Source of the DNA: Dendrolimus kikuchii
Taxonomy: Eukaryota > Arthropoda > Insecta > Lepidoptera > Lasiocampidae
Direction: 5' to 3'
Assembly (NCBI GenBank): GCA_019925095.2
Contig: CM034401.1
Span: 14,916,338 to 14,980,337, forward strand
Length of the DNA: 64,000 bases
Part shown: in pieces, positions 31,041 through 41,826 of the stretch
How the letters are laid out: every line of letters begins with the position of its first letter
Position numbering within the stretch: the stretch's first letter is position 1
Notes under the pieces: generated by a model
What the model was told of the DNA's origin: nothing
The model's input: only the letters and a program-made list of their open reading frames with translations
Databases searched by the model: none
Made by a program: the position numbers and the translations under genes

Positions 31041-31136
31041 CGTGGTGAAAGGCGGCATAATTTTAGAGTAGACGTGGTGAGAGGCGGCATAATTTCAGAG
31101 TAGACGTGGTGAGAGGCGGCATAATGTTAGAGTAGA
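31041..31136. repeat. 32-bp minisatellite, three units
   Basis: Units starting at 31041, 31073 and 31105 (cgtggtgaaaggcggcataa.., cgtggtgagaggcggcataa..), with few differences between units. No spacer structure, so not a CRISPR. Confidence 0.9.
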
Positions 31137-31544
31137 CTTCAGCTTTTTTGTTTAATAAAATAAAATATGTTTAAATTAAAAATGCATTCATTAAAATGTA
31201 CCTAACCGAACTAAATCATAATTTGCAATAAACTTGGGTAAAACTTCAAGTTAAAATTTTGTTGCGATTCGTTTTTCCACTTGTCCGTTAAAGTTTCACT
31301 TCTACTATGTGTCCCAGCACACATTTCGATTTTTATTTTATTTTTCTTTGTTGCATAATAATTATAGAAAACCAGCATAAACTACCGAAAATAGCAGAAC
31401 TACCAACCAAAACTACCACACCTACCAAAACTGCCAAACAAAACTACCAAAACTACCTAAACGACCAGATTGACCAAAATAAACAAAATGACGAAAATGG
31501 CAACCTACAAATAAAAAACCTATGCTAGTTTCCGGGATAAACTT

Positions 31545-31865
31545 TACATAAATCTATCCCAGTATCCGGGATAAAAAGTATCCCTTGGCCACCCTCGGTA
31601 TTCAAATTACATATGTACCGAGTATCAGCCAAATTGGTCCAATAGTGTTTCCATAAAAGGATAACAAACAGAGAGACAAATATACTTTTATCCCGGAAAC
31701 TATCCCATTTTCCGGGATAAAAAGTATCCTATGTTCATTCTCGGTATCGAAAATATATATAAACTGAGTTTCAGCCAAATCGGTTCAGTAGTTTTTACGT
31801 GAAAACGGAACGGACAGACAGACAGACAGACAGAGTTACTTTCGCATTTATAATATCAATAGGGA
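31545..31865 (+). repeat. Interspersed repeat (tccgggataaaaagtatcc type) with (GACA)n
   Basis: Two successive modules, each with tccgggataaaaagtatcc, a ctcggtat word, ctgagt/gagtatcagccaaat and a tccaatagt/ttcagtagtttt word. The second ends in acggacagacagacagacag and taatatcaataggga. Common lepidopteran repeat type. Confidence 0.65.
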
Positions 31866-31887
31866 TTTAAGAATTTCCTTTGATTCA

Positions 31888-32010
31888 GGTTGCCTAGAAG
31901 AGATCGCTTTTAGCAACAAGCCGCCTTTTATTTTACCGAGTAACCATTGTCTTGTTATGCATTTTTGTAATTTTTGTTTTGGTGAATAATAAAGTGTTAT
32001 CTATGTCTAA
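31888..32010 (+). repeat. Family E repeat copy
   Basis: ggttgcctagaagagatcgc, ttttagcaacaagccgcctt and the tail ggtgaataataaagtgttat. Confidence 0.65.
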
Positions 32011-32379
32011 TAGTTCATCTGATACTGCACTGAACACGAGTGCGGAAATACATCGCACCGCCAAGTCAAAACTCTGCTCCAAGCTCTGAGATTCAATACT
32101 TGGTTCGCTGAGACAATGTCATGATAGTAGATACAAAGTTTCCTAGTTCCTGTGTATAATATGAAACTTTAACAAAACAGTAGGTAAACAGACATCTCTG
32201 GTATACTCGTACGTAGCGAAAAGAAGCGGGGAGCTATGCACCGGACATGAGATGTCTCGCCGAAGTAGTACATATTTGGAGAATAAAATAAACAGCGAAT
32301 ACTAATATGCAAGTGGATTGCGCAGTCTGTGTTGCCTGTTGAATTTGAAATATAAATGTATGCAAATTTAAAATAAGTC

Positions 32380-32690
32380 GTGGTAGCGTAATGCCTAGCG
32401 CACGCGTCCCAAACTCAGAGGGCGCGAGATCGATCTGGCCGGAAGGTATGCACCACCGTAGTCAGTTTTCTGATCTAATGTGCATATTGTTACAATTACC
32501 ACGTGCTAACAACGGTGAAGGAAAACATCGTGAGGCAACCTGCACATCGAGACAACCGATGTTTAAAACCTGCCAATCCGCCTTGGACAAGCGTGGGGGG
32601 GGGGATAGTATACACACTGCCCCCCCTCCATAATGGGAAGCCCAAGCCCAGCAGTGGGAGAATAATGGGCTGATATTATATTATTATTTA
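32380..32690 (+). repeat. SINE family S2, full-length
   Basis: The head gtggtagcgtaatgcctagc (A-box-like) and gcgcgagatcgatctgg (B-box-like) suggest derivation from a tRNA. These are followed by atgtgcatattgttacaatt, ggtgaaggaaaacatcgtga, ctgcacatcgagacaaccga, ccgccttggacaagcgtg and the end cccagcagtgggagaataat with an (att)n tail. A G9 run at 32597 is conspicuous. It is not a functional tRNA. Confidence 0.75.
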
Positions 32691-32967
32691 TAATAAATAT
32701 CTTTACAAATGGCGCTAAATGGCGCTCTGTGGTTGTGATTTTTGATAAAATCTTTCGGGTTATTTGGAACACAAGAGCTAAACCGCCGCGGATTACCCTA
32801 CATGAAATACAAATTTGTACTTTGCGGGTAATTTATCTATCAAAGAATGGTAATTTATCCTATAGGATAAATAAACGATATATATATACCATAACTGGAT
32901 AAAATAACAAAACATGTCTTAATAGTCTTATACCTATAGTGTTAACAAATATTTTGGTATTTCTTTG

Positions 32968-33200
32968 TTTTTTAATTGCATGAGTTCACTAGACAGGCAG
33001 ACGGCCCACCTGATGGTAAGCAATTACCATCGCTTGTGGACATTTGTAACACCAAATGTGCTTCCAGTGTGCTGCCGCTCTCTAAAGAAAGACTGGCACC
33101 TAATGCCAGAATCCATCTTAAGCTTGTTATAGCGTCATACTCTACACCAGGGCTGGTAAATGAAATTGTACTCTTTCTCCGTTCCTGTATAGGTAAACTA
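32968..33200 (+). repeat. Family A copy with internal deletion
   Basis: The head is present (gagttcactagacaggcaga, caattaccatcgcttgtgga), then after ctacaccagggctggta the sequence jumps to aaattgtactctttctccgt. About 75 bases of the consensus are lost. Confidence 0.7.
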
Positions 33201-33724
33201 ACGGATAGAGCCTTCTTTCAAATTGAAACTCTGAACCTTTGAACACCATTAGTATGTTTACACAAGTCTGCCTCTATATCCACTGACAAGTTTTTGAACG
33301 TTTATGAATAAGTAATAAGCCCCCGTCTGCCGCATCAATACCGCTGGTGGCTGAATGCCAAATGCTACTCGTGACACTTTCCACTTTCGCTCCTTTTTTC
33401 CAAAGCGCTCGTCACTGAGCTACCCGAAATACCTCTAAGCTGAAAGGGAGCGGCCAATTATCTGCTGTACTGTTAGTCCACGCGAAATTTTATAACCACC
33501 CTTTTACTCCCATATTACACACTATACTTATTTAGGGACACGATGCAAATGATGGCCGTGACTTAGCTAAATATTTCGACTCGCTTTTTATTATTACATC
33601 AGCTTTATAAAAGCCCTTGAGACATAAATATGAAAATCAGCGTAGTGTAATCATTTCGTACACAAGTATTGGGCAGGCGTCTATAACTAATGAGGATTTG
33701 CCGCAATTTTTTTATTTTTTTTTA
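33201..33724. other. No recognised feature
   Basis: Mixed composition, no credible ORF, no partner sequence in the window. Confidence 0.45.
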
Positions 33725-34030
33725 TTGCATGATTTCAGCAGACAGGCAGACGGCCCACTTGATCGAAAGCGGTTACCATCGCCTATGGGCATTTGCAACA
33801 CCAAAGTTGCTACAAATGCGCTGCTGCTCTCTTAAGGGAGACTGGAACCTGGTCACTACTGCCGGAACACAACTCAAGGTTGTTATGGCGACATTCTTTA
33901 GACCAGGGGTGGTAGCCTTCCAGTCGGGCAAATGCCCTACCACTTGGCTGTGGGTTGTTAAGTCGCCTCTTACGACAGGCCGCCCGGCCGCAGGAAATTG
34001 TATTCTTTCTCCGTTCCTGCACGGATAAAA
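33725..34030 (+). repeat. Family A repeat copy, nearly complete
   Basis: tattgcatgatttcagcaga to tccgttcctgcacggataaa with all modules. The 112-codon ORF over it (33690-34028) belongs to the repeat; similar ORFs occur wherever a copy is well preserved. Confidence 0.8.
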
Positions 34031-34204
34031 TTGCTAATTTATAGTAATTTGTAAAGTGAAGCGGATAGAGGTTTGAATTTTTTTATACTCACCTTAGGGC
34101 CTTTTTCTCAAAAAGTATTAAATAATTTGTTTTACTGATTTTAAGTCATAATTTTCTACAATATACGCTATTTTCTTATCGGCAGACAGACACAAAAATT
34201 GTAT

Positions 34205-34320
34205 TGGCATCAAAAAGGGATCGCTTTTAAACGATAAACCCGCTTTCTGTAGGATGGTTTATTACTTTTATTTTTATGAAACTAGTTTTAAGTTATGTTT
34301 TTATTGTTTTATAAAATGAT
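34205..34320 (+). repeat. Family E repeat copy, diverged
   Basis: ggcatcaaaaagggatcgct, taaacgataaacccgctttc. Confidence 0.45.
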
Positions 34321-35239
34321 GCATCTTTAAGATACGACATTACAATTTGTCTAAGAAATAAGATTAATAAGTAAATTAATTCTGACCTAAAATACTAGAT
34401 ATAATAATTGCTATTACCAATAATGTATCCAATAACTAGCTTCTGATTGTCTCGACACATATTATTGTGTTTAGCACATTACACTACATGTTATTAACAT
34501 GTTTTTACACTCATTTAAGTGGTTTGATCCTTTTAATAAATAAATAAATAAATTATATAATACTATTTGTAATTTTTATCTTTTGTTAATTAAGTTGTGT
34601 ATAGATATTATTAGTTACTATGACGTATACAAATATGGACTTGACCATACAGTAAAGGTTTCTGTTTGTTATTAGCCTGGTGGATAGTACTCAAAAAGAT
34701 CTACGCGAGCGCAGCAAGTAAACAATATATGACTTCTCCCATCTGAGTTCATTTACGTTAAAACATTTCGTGCAGCTAATTTTCGCAATGAATTGAAGGT
34801 TAAATTTTAAGTTTTACCCTCTCACATTTGCAAAATATAAATAATGTGGAAAATCTCTTTATTCGTGTCGGCTTTTGATTGTAAATGCATAAAAAAATCA
34901 GAATAGAGTAAAAAGTAATTTTGATGTAATGATCGTGTTGAAAATAGCATCAGTTTACACAAGGTTTATAAAAATAATCCATAGAACAGAATATTTGGCG
35001 TTGACGTAGAATTTTCAACGTCAATAGTAGTTTAAAAATCTTGACGTGAACAACAAAATTCAATTATAAAGGGATTAAATTCAATTTAGAGTCGTTTCCA
35101 ATTTTAGACTTAAAATCTAATTGAAAGTGGAGACGAAGGTCCTAAATTAAATATCATGCTTTTTAGACATGTTAATATAATATAAACTGTTAGGCAGTAT
35201 ATAAATTTTATATATCAACATGTACATAACTTAAGTTTG
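34321..35239. other. About 900 bp AT-rich, nothing recognised
   Basis: No credible ORF; short simple-sequence words only (aaataaataaataaat at 34538). Confidence 0.5.
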
Positions 35240-35405
35240 AATTGTATGGCTATTCTTCCATCGACAACTCTGGGGCAAATCCCAAACAATAATAAACAAA
35301 GAAAGTTACAAAATTTGCCCATACTAGAAATTGAATCTTGTACCTTTTTTTCAGGGAGTTAGGCTGACAAAGGCTTAATTAAGCCCCGAACCGCAGAAGT
35401 TATGC
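35240..35405 (-). repeat. SINE S1, decayed
   Basis: In complement: ctgcggttcggggctta, tttgtcagcctaact, gattcaatttctagtatggg (degenerate B box) and ggatttgccccagagttgt. The tail is lost. Confidence 0.5.
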
Positions 35406-35489
35406 ATATTAAGTTCTGTATAACCAAACTTATATTTTTGAAATTCAGTGTAATTCAAAAATATTTTTTTTTTAAATATTTATATATAT

Positions 35490-35640
35490 GAAGCTTATCA
35501 ATTTTACCAAGACCTTTTAAGGCGATTGAAAGAAGTCTCGCGTGAGCAAAGGGCTGGCCTTAGGGCAACGGATTAGCGTTGCCATACAACGTGGGAATGC
35601 GGACAGCATTTTGGGAACGCTCCCCACCGAAGCGATCTGG
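35490..35640 (+). pseudogene. Possible decayed non-LTR C-terminal fragment
   Basis: In broken frames the text gattagcgttgccatacaac-gtgggaatgcggacagc corresponds to an ..RISVAIQRGNAAS.. type tail also suspected at 4285-4375. It is followed by an AT-rich stretch to 36375 with nothing recognised. Confidence 0.35.
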
Positions 35641-36375
35641 AGTATATTTTTTACTTGTAAATATGTTTATAATAGTATTTAATATTTTTTTGGAGTTTAT
35701 TTTAATTTTTAAGATGGCTTGGTTTATAATTTAGTTTTTTAAAATATATGTATTCATTTTAATATTTAAATTTGGACTATTCCAAGTCTAACTACGTATA
35801 CTACTACGTTTCGTCACGTGTTACGCACACATATCTTTAAAAGGGAAACACAGGTTTCCCATCACCTATTTTTATTATATAGCTTGTTTTAGAGTATGAA
35901 TATTTACAAACAACAATCGATAACTTTTACTCTTAAAAATAAAAAAAAATGTGTTTCTCCAACCTATATATCTATCTATACGTAGGTATAGAACTTCGTT
36001 AATACTTTTATTAACCTTCAAAGGGTTTCGGCAAACATTCGAAGTGAGTTTGAAATAAATAAAAGCGAAGCGTAGCAGTATCGTTTTTGCGTGGGAAGTG
36101 GCGTTTTTCGATGTATATGAATAAGTAAGCGGAGCTCAGTCTGCGTTCACGATCGATATGCATTAACCTCCACATAAAAATAGCCTCTCCCTAAAATGTA
36201 CCTCTTGCATATGGGCATCTAGTTTTTTTAATGGTAGTACAGATACACGTTGGACCATGATGGAGAAGATAATGTACAAAACGGGACTCCGAGCTCATAT
36301 GGATTCCATTTTATAAAAATGCCTTCAAAACCTTAAACAGCGTGTACAAAGCCGCGCGTCTTCTTAAATTATTAT

Positions 36376-36790
36376 GTAACTAGCTTCTGCCCGCGAATTC
36401 GTCCGCGTGGAATAGTTAAAAAAAAGTAAGTTAAAAAAGAGCCCCCGATTTTGAAACATTCTTCATTGTGCTCCTCTCCTAATGGTCTTAGCGTGATGAT
36501 ATTTAAGCCTATTATTGTTTTATTGTATAATGATATCGGCAATATCAATACTTAATTAGGTGCATAAGTTGCAAAATAAGCTGTTTAGGTAATTAAAGTT
36601 TCTTTAACTCTCCCACGGAAACTTTTTAATTTTACGGGATCAAAAGTATCCTCTAAGTTGACCAGGGATATAAGCTACCACCATATAAAATTTTATTTAA
36701 ATCTGTCCAGTCGTTTCGGAGATGAGCCCGTACAAACAGACAAACAGAGAAACAAAAATTTGAAAAACATCTAAATTAGTTCTATTTCAC
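36376..36790 (+). repeat. Interspersed repeat (tctgcccgcgaattcgtccg type)
   Basis: Starts aactagcttctgcccgcgaa and has ccccgattttgaaacattct, tggtcttagcgtgatgatat, then tcgtttcggagatgagcccg and a (acagac)-like end. The second copy at 45820-46075 has the same word order. Confidence 0.65.
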
Positions 36791-36884
36791 TTCTTACATC
36801 CCCCTGACTCGGTTTTTAGCTATTTTTTTTTTTCATTGTACAGAAATTCGACCTCTACAGTTTTATTGTATGTATAAATTATAT

Positions 36885-37180
36885 AATAACATCCTATAAA
36901 CGTCTCAGTGCTGGGCTTGAGTCTCCTATTTATAGGGGAACACAGCATACCTGCCCGCCACGTTTGTCCAAAGCTGATTAACGGTTTTGACACATCAAGT
37001 ATCTCATGTGTATGTTTCATCACAATGTTTTTAGGTTTTTTCACACTATTAGCACATGGTAATTGTTACAATATGCGCATTAAGGCAGAAAACTATCTAA
37101 GTAGTCTCCGGCCAGGATTTGAACTTTTGGGTTTGGGACGCAACTGCGCTAACCACAAAGCTACAATATATGCTATGACT
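36885..37180 (-). repeat. SINE family S2, minus orientation
   Basis: In complement: gtagctttgtggttagcgca (A box TGGTTAGCGC), caaaagttcaaatcctggcc (B box GTTCAAATCC), then gtaacaattaccatgtgcta, catgagatacttgatgtgtc and the end gcccagcactgagacgttta. Its tail points towards lower coordinates, about 125 bp downstream of the 30K gene stop codon. Confidence 0.75.
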
Positions 37181-37234
37181 AACATTTTATAGTAAAATGA
37201 AACACCCAATGAAAATGCATCGTAAGTTCATATA

Positions 37235-37240
37235 TTTAAT
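37235..37240 (-). promoter_or_regulatory. Putative polyadenylation signal of the 30K gene
   Basis: ATTAAA on the minus strand, 66 bases after the TAA stop (37306-37308). It is the only near-consensus hexamer before the SINE at 37180; canonical AATAAA is absent there. Confidence 0.5.
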
Positions 37241-37305
37241 AATATTATTATTATCATCATCGTTTCATTAATCAATACACAAAGACAGGGTTTAAGACGT
37301 AACTA

Positions 37306-38058
37306 TTAGCAATCCCAAGCTTCTATGATCCATCCAAATTTTTCAGGATTTCCAGTAACAGCACCGTTATGTCCCCACAATATTCTATCACCAACTTCAT
37401 TCGTAGCACGACCTAATTTTAGGGCTTGGCCGTACTGTTTATTGTAAATATAGAATAACAAGACACCATTACTCATAACAGGATCTAAATACCACAAATG
37501 TCTGTCAGTATCAGATTCTATAGCACCCCAAGCTATATGATCTCCAGCCTGATCGTTCTTAACTTCAAGCTTCATATATCTATTACTGTCAGTGTTTACA
37601 ATTTTGAAGAACATACGATCATCATCACAGACAGAAACAAATTTCCAGCTAACATTGCTACTTGTCTTGTCTTTGCTGTCTCCTAGACATTCTTTATCAT
37701 TATATTCTGCTTCCAAAGCTAACTTTACAGCTAATCCATCACGTTTGTTGATTAATTTTATATTTTCTTTGTTCAGAATCAACTTTAACTCTTTAGGAAA
37801 ATGGTCATTGAAGGCTTGTTTCAGACCTCCGTTTTTAAGTTTATAGCCAAATGCTAGAACGTTCCCATTGTTATTTTCTAACAATTTCTTGACAACTTCA
37901 GCTATGATCTTACCGTTATGGCTTCTATGTAAAGCTCGAGATATTGTCAAAGCAACGTCATAGTTGCGACTTATGACACTTTTGTACAAAGGTTCACTTA
38001 ATTCACAAAAATCTAGTTCAGTGCCTTCACAATCCAAAATGATGTACCCTTGTGCCAT
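37306..38058 (-). CDS. 30K-type low-molecular-weight lipoprotein
   Basis: Member of the lepidopteran 30K lipoprotein family (family domain Lipoprotein_11). These proteins are known mostly as fat-body-made haemolymph and egg storage proteins, with an N-terminal helical domain and a C-terminal beta-trefoil. Seen here: helical N-part with LYKSVISRNYDVALTISRAL (24-43) and IIAEVVKKLL (51-60); FGYKLKNGG (70-78); LINKRDGLAVKLALE (102-116); GDSKDKTSSNVSWKF (126-140); FKIVNTDSNRYMKLE (151-165); HLWYLDP (187-193); GHNGAVTGNPEKFGWII (229-245). At 250 residues the length matches the family (about 250-265). The N-terminus (MAQGYIILDCEGTELDF) is polar and acidic and no signal peptide is visible, unlike the typical secreted members. 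The frame has an in-frame TAA 21 bases upstream of the ATG, within the predicted second exon. The protein may be cytosolic, or a secretory exon may be used through another splice. The coding part is one exon. It is the only host gene I accept in the window. Confidence 0.93.
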   Translation of the reverse strand: MAQGYIILDCEGTELDFCELSEPLYKSVISRNYDVALTISRALHRSHNGKIIAEVVKKLLENNNGNVLAFGYKLKNGGLKQAFNDHFPKELKLILNKENIKLINKRDGLAVKLALEAEYNDKECLGDSKDKTSSNVSWKFVSVCDDDRMFFKIVNTDSNRYMKLEVKNDQAGDHIAWGAIESDTDRHLWYLDPVMSNGVLLFYIYNKQYGQALKLGRATNEVGDRILWGHNGAVTGNPEKFGWIIEAWDC

Positions 38059-38092
38059 TTCGGAAAATTGCTTCTTTTATAATAAAAGATTT

Positions 38093-39428
38093 CTGAAAAT
38101 TGAAATACACTATGGTTAACGTTTTATTACAATACATATTCTCGAAGCGATTTATAATCATCTTTCTAATATTAAAATTGATCCAGCTTAACTAGATCTC
38201 TATCGCAAAGCAGTGTACCTAGAAGACTGGCAGCATTATTTCGCTGAATACAAACAATAATTCTTTGAGCGAGGAATTAGTTAGTCAGTTAATCTCGCCT
38301 TAAAGTCGCCTGTTGTCTGAACTCGTTTCTTATATTTTTAAATAATTTATAGGCACTTGACCTCTACGGATCCAAAGACTCCACCCTAAACGGCTCAAAT
38401 ATGTACCATGTTGCGAGAGTCTCATATTTGCATCGTACAAGATTTACGGCAGACGTGGCAGTGCAATTGACCCCCGTTCGGACTCCTGGAGATGAGGCTC
38501 TAGTGTGCCAACATTAGTGACTTCCCTAGCTATCTTCAGAAAAAATGTTTTCATAAGTTTCTTATAATATTTCAATTGTTTTAAAATCGATTGTAAGATG
38601 TGTCATATATACCTACTCAATCCGATTGCATATTTCCTCAAGTATTGATCCCCAATTTAATTTTAATCTAAATATGACACAGAGTGCGTCAAGAACTCTA
38701 AAAACAATTATAGTATATAGCACAAATAAAAATATCGTTGCCGTAACTTAAATGGATTTGAAACAATATTTATAACTTGTTTAAATAATAACTATCTTAT
38801 ATAAATAACATATTAAAATAAAAAATAAAAATGAAACATTCAGTGTTTCCTATTTCTTACAAAGCATTGATTATTAAATCTTCATAAATATAACGACATC
38901 ATGCTCGCTTATTTATACTGAACAAGAACATTTCGCACCACTAATTTTTAGTTTTTATACGACTTTCCTGCTTGACCCATATTGTATATAATACAGATGT
39001 TGGGGATTGTCTTTACCTTAATTTTTTATTACTGTTTGCACTATGTGTTATATGTAAAATGGCAGATAATAGTGATATGCCACATTAGTTGTATGGTTGC
39101 TAGTGATGTGTCAATTAATTGATGTGATGGTTAGTGATGTGCGTTAACACAGATTTGCCCCAAATTTTATCTATATAGACCCACAAGCTGTGAGAGAATA
39201 GATGTGACATACACAGACAAACAGATAATGTACGGATGGACATGACGATTTTCTAAAAGTTTCGGTTTTGCAAGTTGACAAATGGAACTCAAAATTCGCC
39301 TAAAAACCGGCCCCAGTAATCATTGAAACATCTTTAGTTTAAATTACGTCTGTAATTCAAGAACCCTTAATAAAATATTTATTTTTCAATACAATAGGAA
39401 GGAATTTATAACAATCAAAAATACTTAC
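38093..39428 (-). other. Predicted intron in the 5' UTR of the 30K gene
   Basis: Donor GTAAGT at 39428-39423 follows a short exon downstream of a TATA box. Acceptor TTTCAATTTTCAG ends at 38093, 34 bases upstream of the ATG, with a possible branch site CGTTAAC about 25 bases before it. Length is 1336 bp. A weaker alternative acceptor (ATAAAAG, ending 38075) exists closer to the ATG. Apart from short AT-rich words the intron contains no repeat family that I recognise. Predicted from sequence only. Confidence 0.55.
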
Positions 39429-39482
39429 CCCCTCCGAAGAACAATTGAATTGTTTACTCACATATACCAGCTATTTATATAA
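39429..39482 (-). promoter_or_regulatory. Predicted promoter and non-coding exon 1 of the 30K gene
   Basis: On the minus strand, TTTATATAAATAGC (TATA box about 39472-39482) is followed about 30 bases later by the expected start site near 39450, then a short exon ending GTTCTTCGGAGGG before GTAAGT. The only ATG in this stretch is followed at once by TGA, so the exon would be non-coding. Confidence 0.5.
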
Positions 39483-40259
39483 AACGAACTTTGACGGATA
39501 AAATGTTATCAGTTTGCACACGTCACAATTGTGGTCTGAGAAATGTATGAAATTGTTTATATTAGAAACAATGTCATAAAATAGTAAGATACAGAATATC
39601 TAAGCTCATGATACTTGATAAAAATCAGCTTAAGAATCGAAGATTTTTGTGTAATCATTTTATTTTATTTTTAAATTTCCAACAGCTTAAATATTAAGTT
39701 GAACAACAAACTCTGGTCTAGTAAAGAACACTGATCTGTATATTTAATATAATTTAAAATAATCAATTATTTCTTTCTTAGTTTCCTCTTTTTATTTTAA
39801 TTAATAGATTATAAAGTATTCACTATCAAGCAATAACAAACATCTTGTCCAGAAACAAGACCCCTTCAAAGGATTTACTGCAAGCTCTATTGTAAAAACA
39901 ATTTATAAACATAACATATATAACTACTGAGGTGTCCTTATAATATATATATATATATATACCTAAGTATATGTATATACACTGACGGACTCATAAACTG
40001 CATCAAAGTAATAGACGACTTTGAAATAAATATTTTAACCAAGTATGCAAACTTTCTATACAGATTTAAATTGAAACCTCTAGATTGGTTCGTGAACTTT
40101 AAAACAGCGTAGGGTCATATCCTTAAGTTTAAGTTTGTGTACTGGAAAGGACCTCAAGACTTTTTTTGAAGAAAAAACAGAAATTTAAGGAAAATTGGTT
40201 TAATTAAAAAATTGGTTTTAACAATAGACACAAACTTTATGCAAGGGTTTATTTATGTT

Positions 40260-41110
40260 TTAATAAGGTGTATTACCTCCACGTGCCCTTATTACGGATT
40301 CTAATCGGTTCCGCATAGATTTTATTAGGGTTATTAAAAGATCTTGCGGAATATTGTCCCATTCTTCTGAAAGTGCTGTTCTTAGTGCTGCCACTGTCGT
40401 GGGCAAAGGGTTTCTCGCATATACAGCTCTTTTTAAATTGTCCCAAACATGCTCAATGGGATTATTACCGTTTTGACGGACCATGTCTATGAACACAAGT
40501 TCTGTTCGCCCGTTCATCGATATGCCACCCCAGACCATACACGAACCGCCTCCAAAAGGAACACGCTCTTCAATGCAACTTTGAGCATATCGCTCCCCAC
40601 GTCGACGATAGACTCTTCTGCGACCATCTGCACCATATAAACATGTCCTACACTCGTCCGTGAACAATACGGAGGTCCATTGCTCTTCTGTCCAATTCAG
40701 GTGATCACGCGCAAATCTTAAGTGAGCTTGTCTGTGAGCTACAGACAACTTTGGACCATTTGCTGGTCTAAAAGGGGTGATATCCGCTTCCCTTAACCTT
40801 CTTCTTATTGTTCGTGCACTCACGTTTACTCCACGCACTTCATTAAGCTCTGTTTTGATGTTAACAGACGTGAGGAAACGATTTCGCAGGGAAGTTGTAA
40901 CAATAAATCGGTCATCGCGACCGGTGGTTGCTCGAGTCCTGCCTGTACCACGTCTCCTTCTGTAAGAACCTGTCTCCACAAACCTTCTGTATATTCTAGA
41001 AACCGTAGACTGGTTTAAATTTAAATTTCTACAAATCGTTCGTTGATCCAAGCCTTCCCGCACCAATGCTACAATTTGAGCCGCTTGTTCGGAGAAGTAT
41101 CCATATTATG
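40260..41110 (-). pseudogene. Tc1-like transposase, catalytic core deleted
   Basis: The frame is open from about 41107 to the stop at 40260, and the first usable codons are GYFSEQAAQIVALVREGLDQ (no in-frame ATG survives; a TTG stands at 41066). Counting from 41066: helix-turn-helix paired-type DNA-binding region 1-100 (QSTVSRIYRRFVETGS, ARTIRRRLREADI); VLFTDECR with first catalytic D137; SCMVWGGIS (175-183); ELVFIDMVRQNG then directly NNPIEHVWDN with E205 as third catalytic residue; end MRNRLESVIRARGGNTPY. The block between FID and NPIEHVWD that normally holds the second catalytic D and the SPDLNPIE lead is deleted (about 65 residues), so the enzyme would be dead. The frame is kept on both sides of the joint. 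Confidence 0.85.
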
Positions 41111-41361
41111 GTTCAAAAACTCTCGATGAGTTAAAAAACTAACCCAACAATTCTGCTGGTAACAATAATTCAATTGACAAAAGAATAAAAAATCAATGAG
41201 AATCAATTTAAAACTTTGCTATAAATAACACGCAAATCTGATACTACGAGTAAATTTTCTTTTCCCGGCTAGATTCATTTGTTTTACTGCAGTTCTATTT
41301 TTAAATTTTCCTTTTTTTTGAGATTAAGAGCCAGTCTCTCCTTATTTATTTATTATTTATT

Positions 41362-41645
41362 TACGCCGGCAAAGGCTTAGCCCGCTCAACCACAGACGGC
41401 CTCTGTGGTTGAGCGGGCTAAGCCTTTGCCGGCGTACCTCACTGTAACACAGAGGTTCCGGGTTCGATTCCTGGTATAGTAAATTTCGGAAACGTATTTT
41501 CTTCGTTATTTACTATGGTCTGGGTGTCTGGGATCGGCCCCAGAGTAGTCCGTTGTATATTACCCATAACACAAGCGTAACTTGCTTAATTTGGGGAAAT
41601 ACAATGTGTACGTTTGTCTGCCGATTATTATTATTATTTATATAA
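41362..41645 (+). repeat. SINE S1 with inverted 35-bp head, inserted in the Tc1-like element
   Basis: The SINE runs from ctctgtggttgagcgggcta (A box) through gggttcgattcctgg (B box, near 41459), ctgggatcggccccagagta and cataacacaagcgtaacttg to a (att)n tail. In front of it 41362-41396 is an exact inverted copy of 41402-41436 (35 bp, spacer cggcc), making a hairpin of the SINE's own head. It sits between the transposase remnant and the right inverted repeat of the Tc1-like element, so it came later. Confidence 0.85.
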
Positions 41646-41826
41646 TTTAACCTAAAAAGTTTGCATACTTATTTAAAAAAATCATTTCAAAGTAATCCTG
41701 AACTTTGATGCAGTTTATGAGTCCGTCAGTTTGTATATATATATTTGGAGAATGACAGAAAAAAACCATAATAAATTGTTTGACAAAATTGTACATGGTC
41801 TCTTCTTGATAACTTTCATGGTGGGT

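Larger units (their letters stand above)
39980..41733 (-). mobile_element. Tc1/mariner-superfamily DNA transposon, Tc1-like, defective
   Basis: Terminal inverted repeats of about 75 bp: left 39980-40055 (cactgacggactcataaact, gcatcaaagt, gactttgaaata, aagtatgcaaacttt) and right about 41655-41733 in complement (caaactgacggactcataaa, ctgcatcaaagt, tttgaaatga, aagtatgcaaacttt). A TA dinucleotide lies just outside each end (39978-39979 and 41734-41735), the target duplication of this superfamily. Inside are a broken transposase (40260-41110) and a SINE insertion (about 41362-41645). Not autonomous. Confidence 0.85.

Noticed and set aside
31041..31136. CRISPR-like array
   Set aside because: Three directly adjoining 32-bp units without spacers: a minisatellite in a eukaryotic genome.
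33690..34028. 112-codon ORF
   Set aside because: Lies entirely in a family A repeat; the same frame appears in other copies because the repeat is the same, with no sign of a conserved protein domain.
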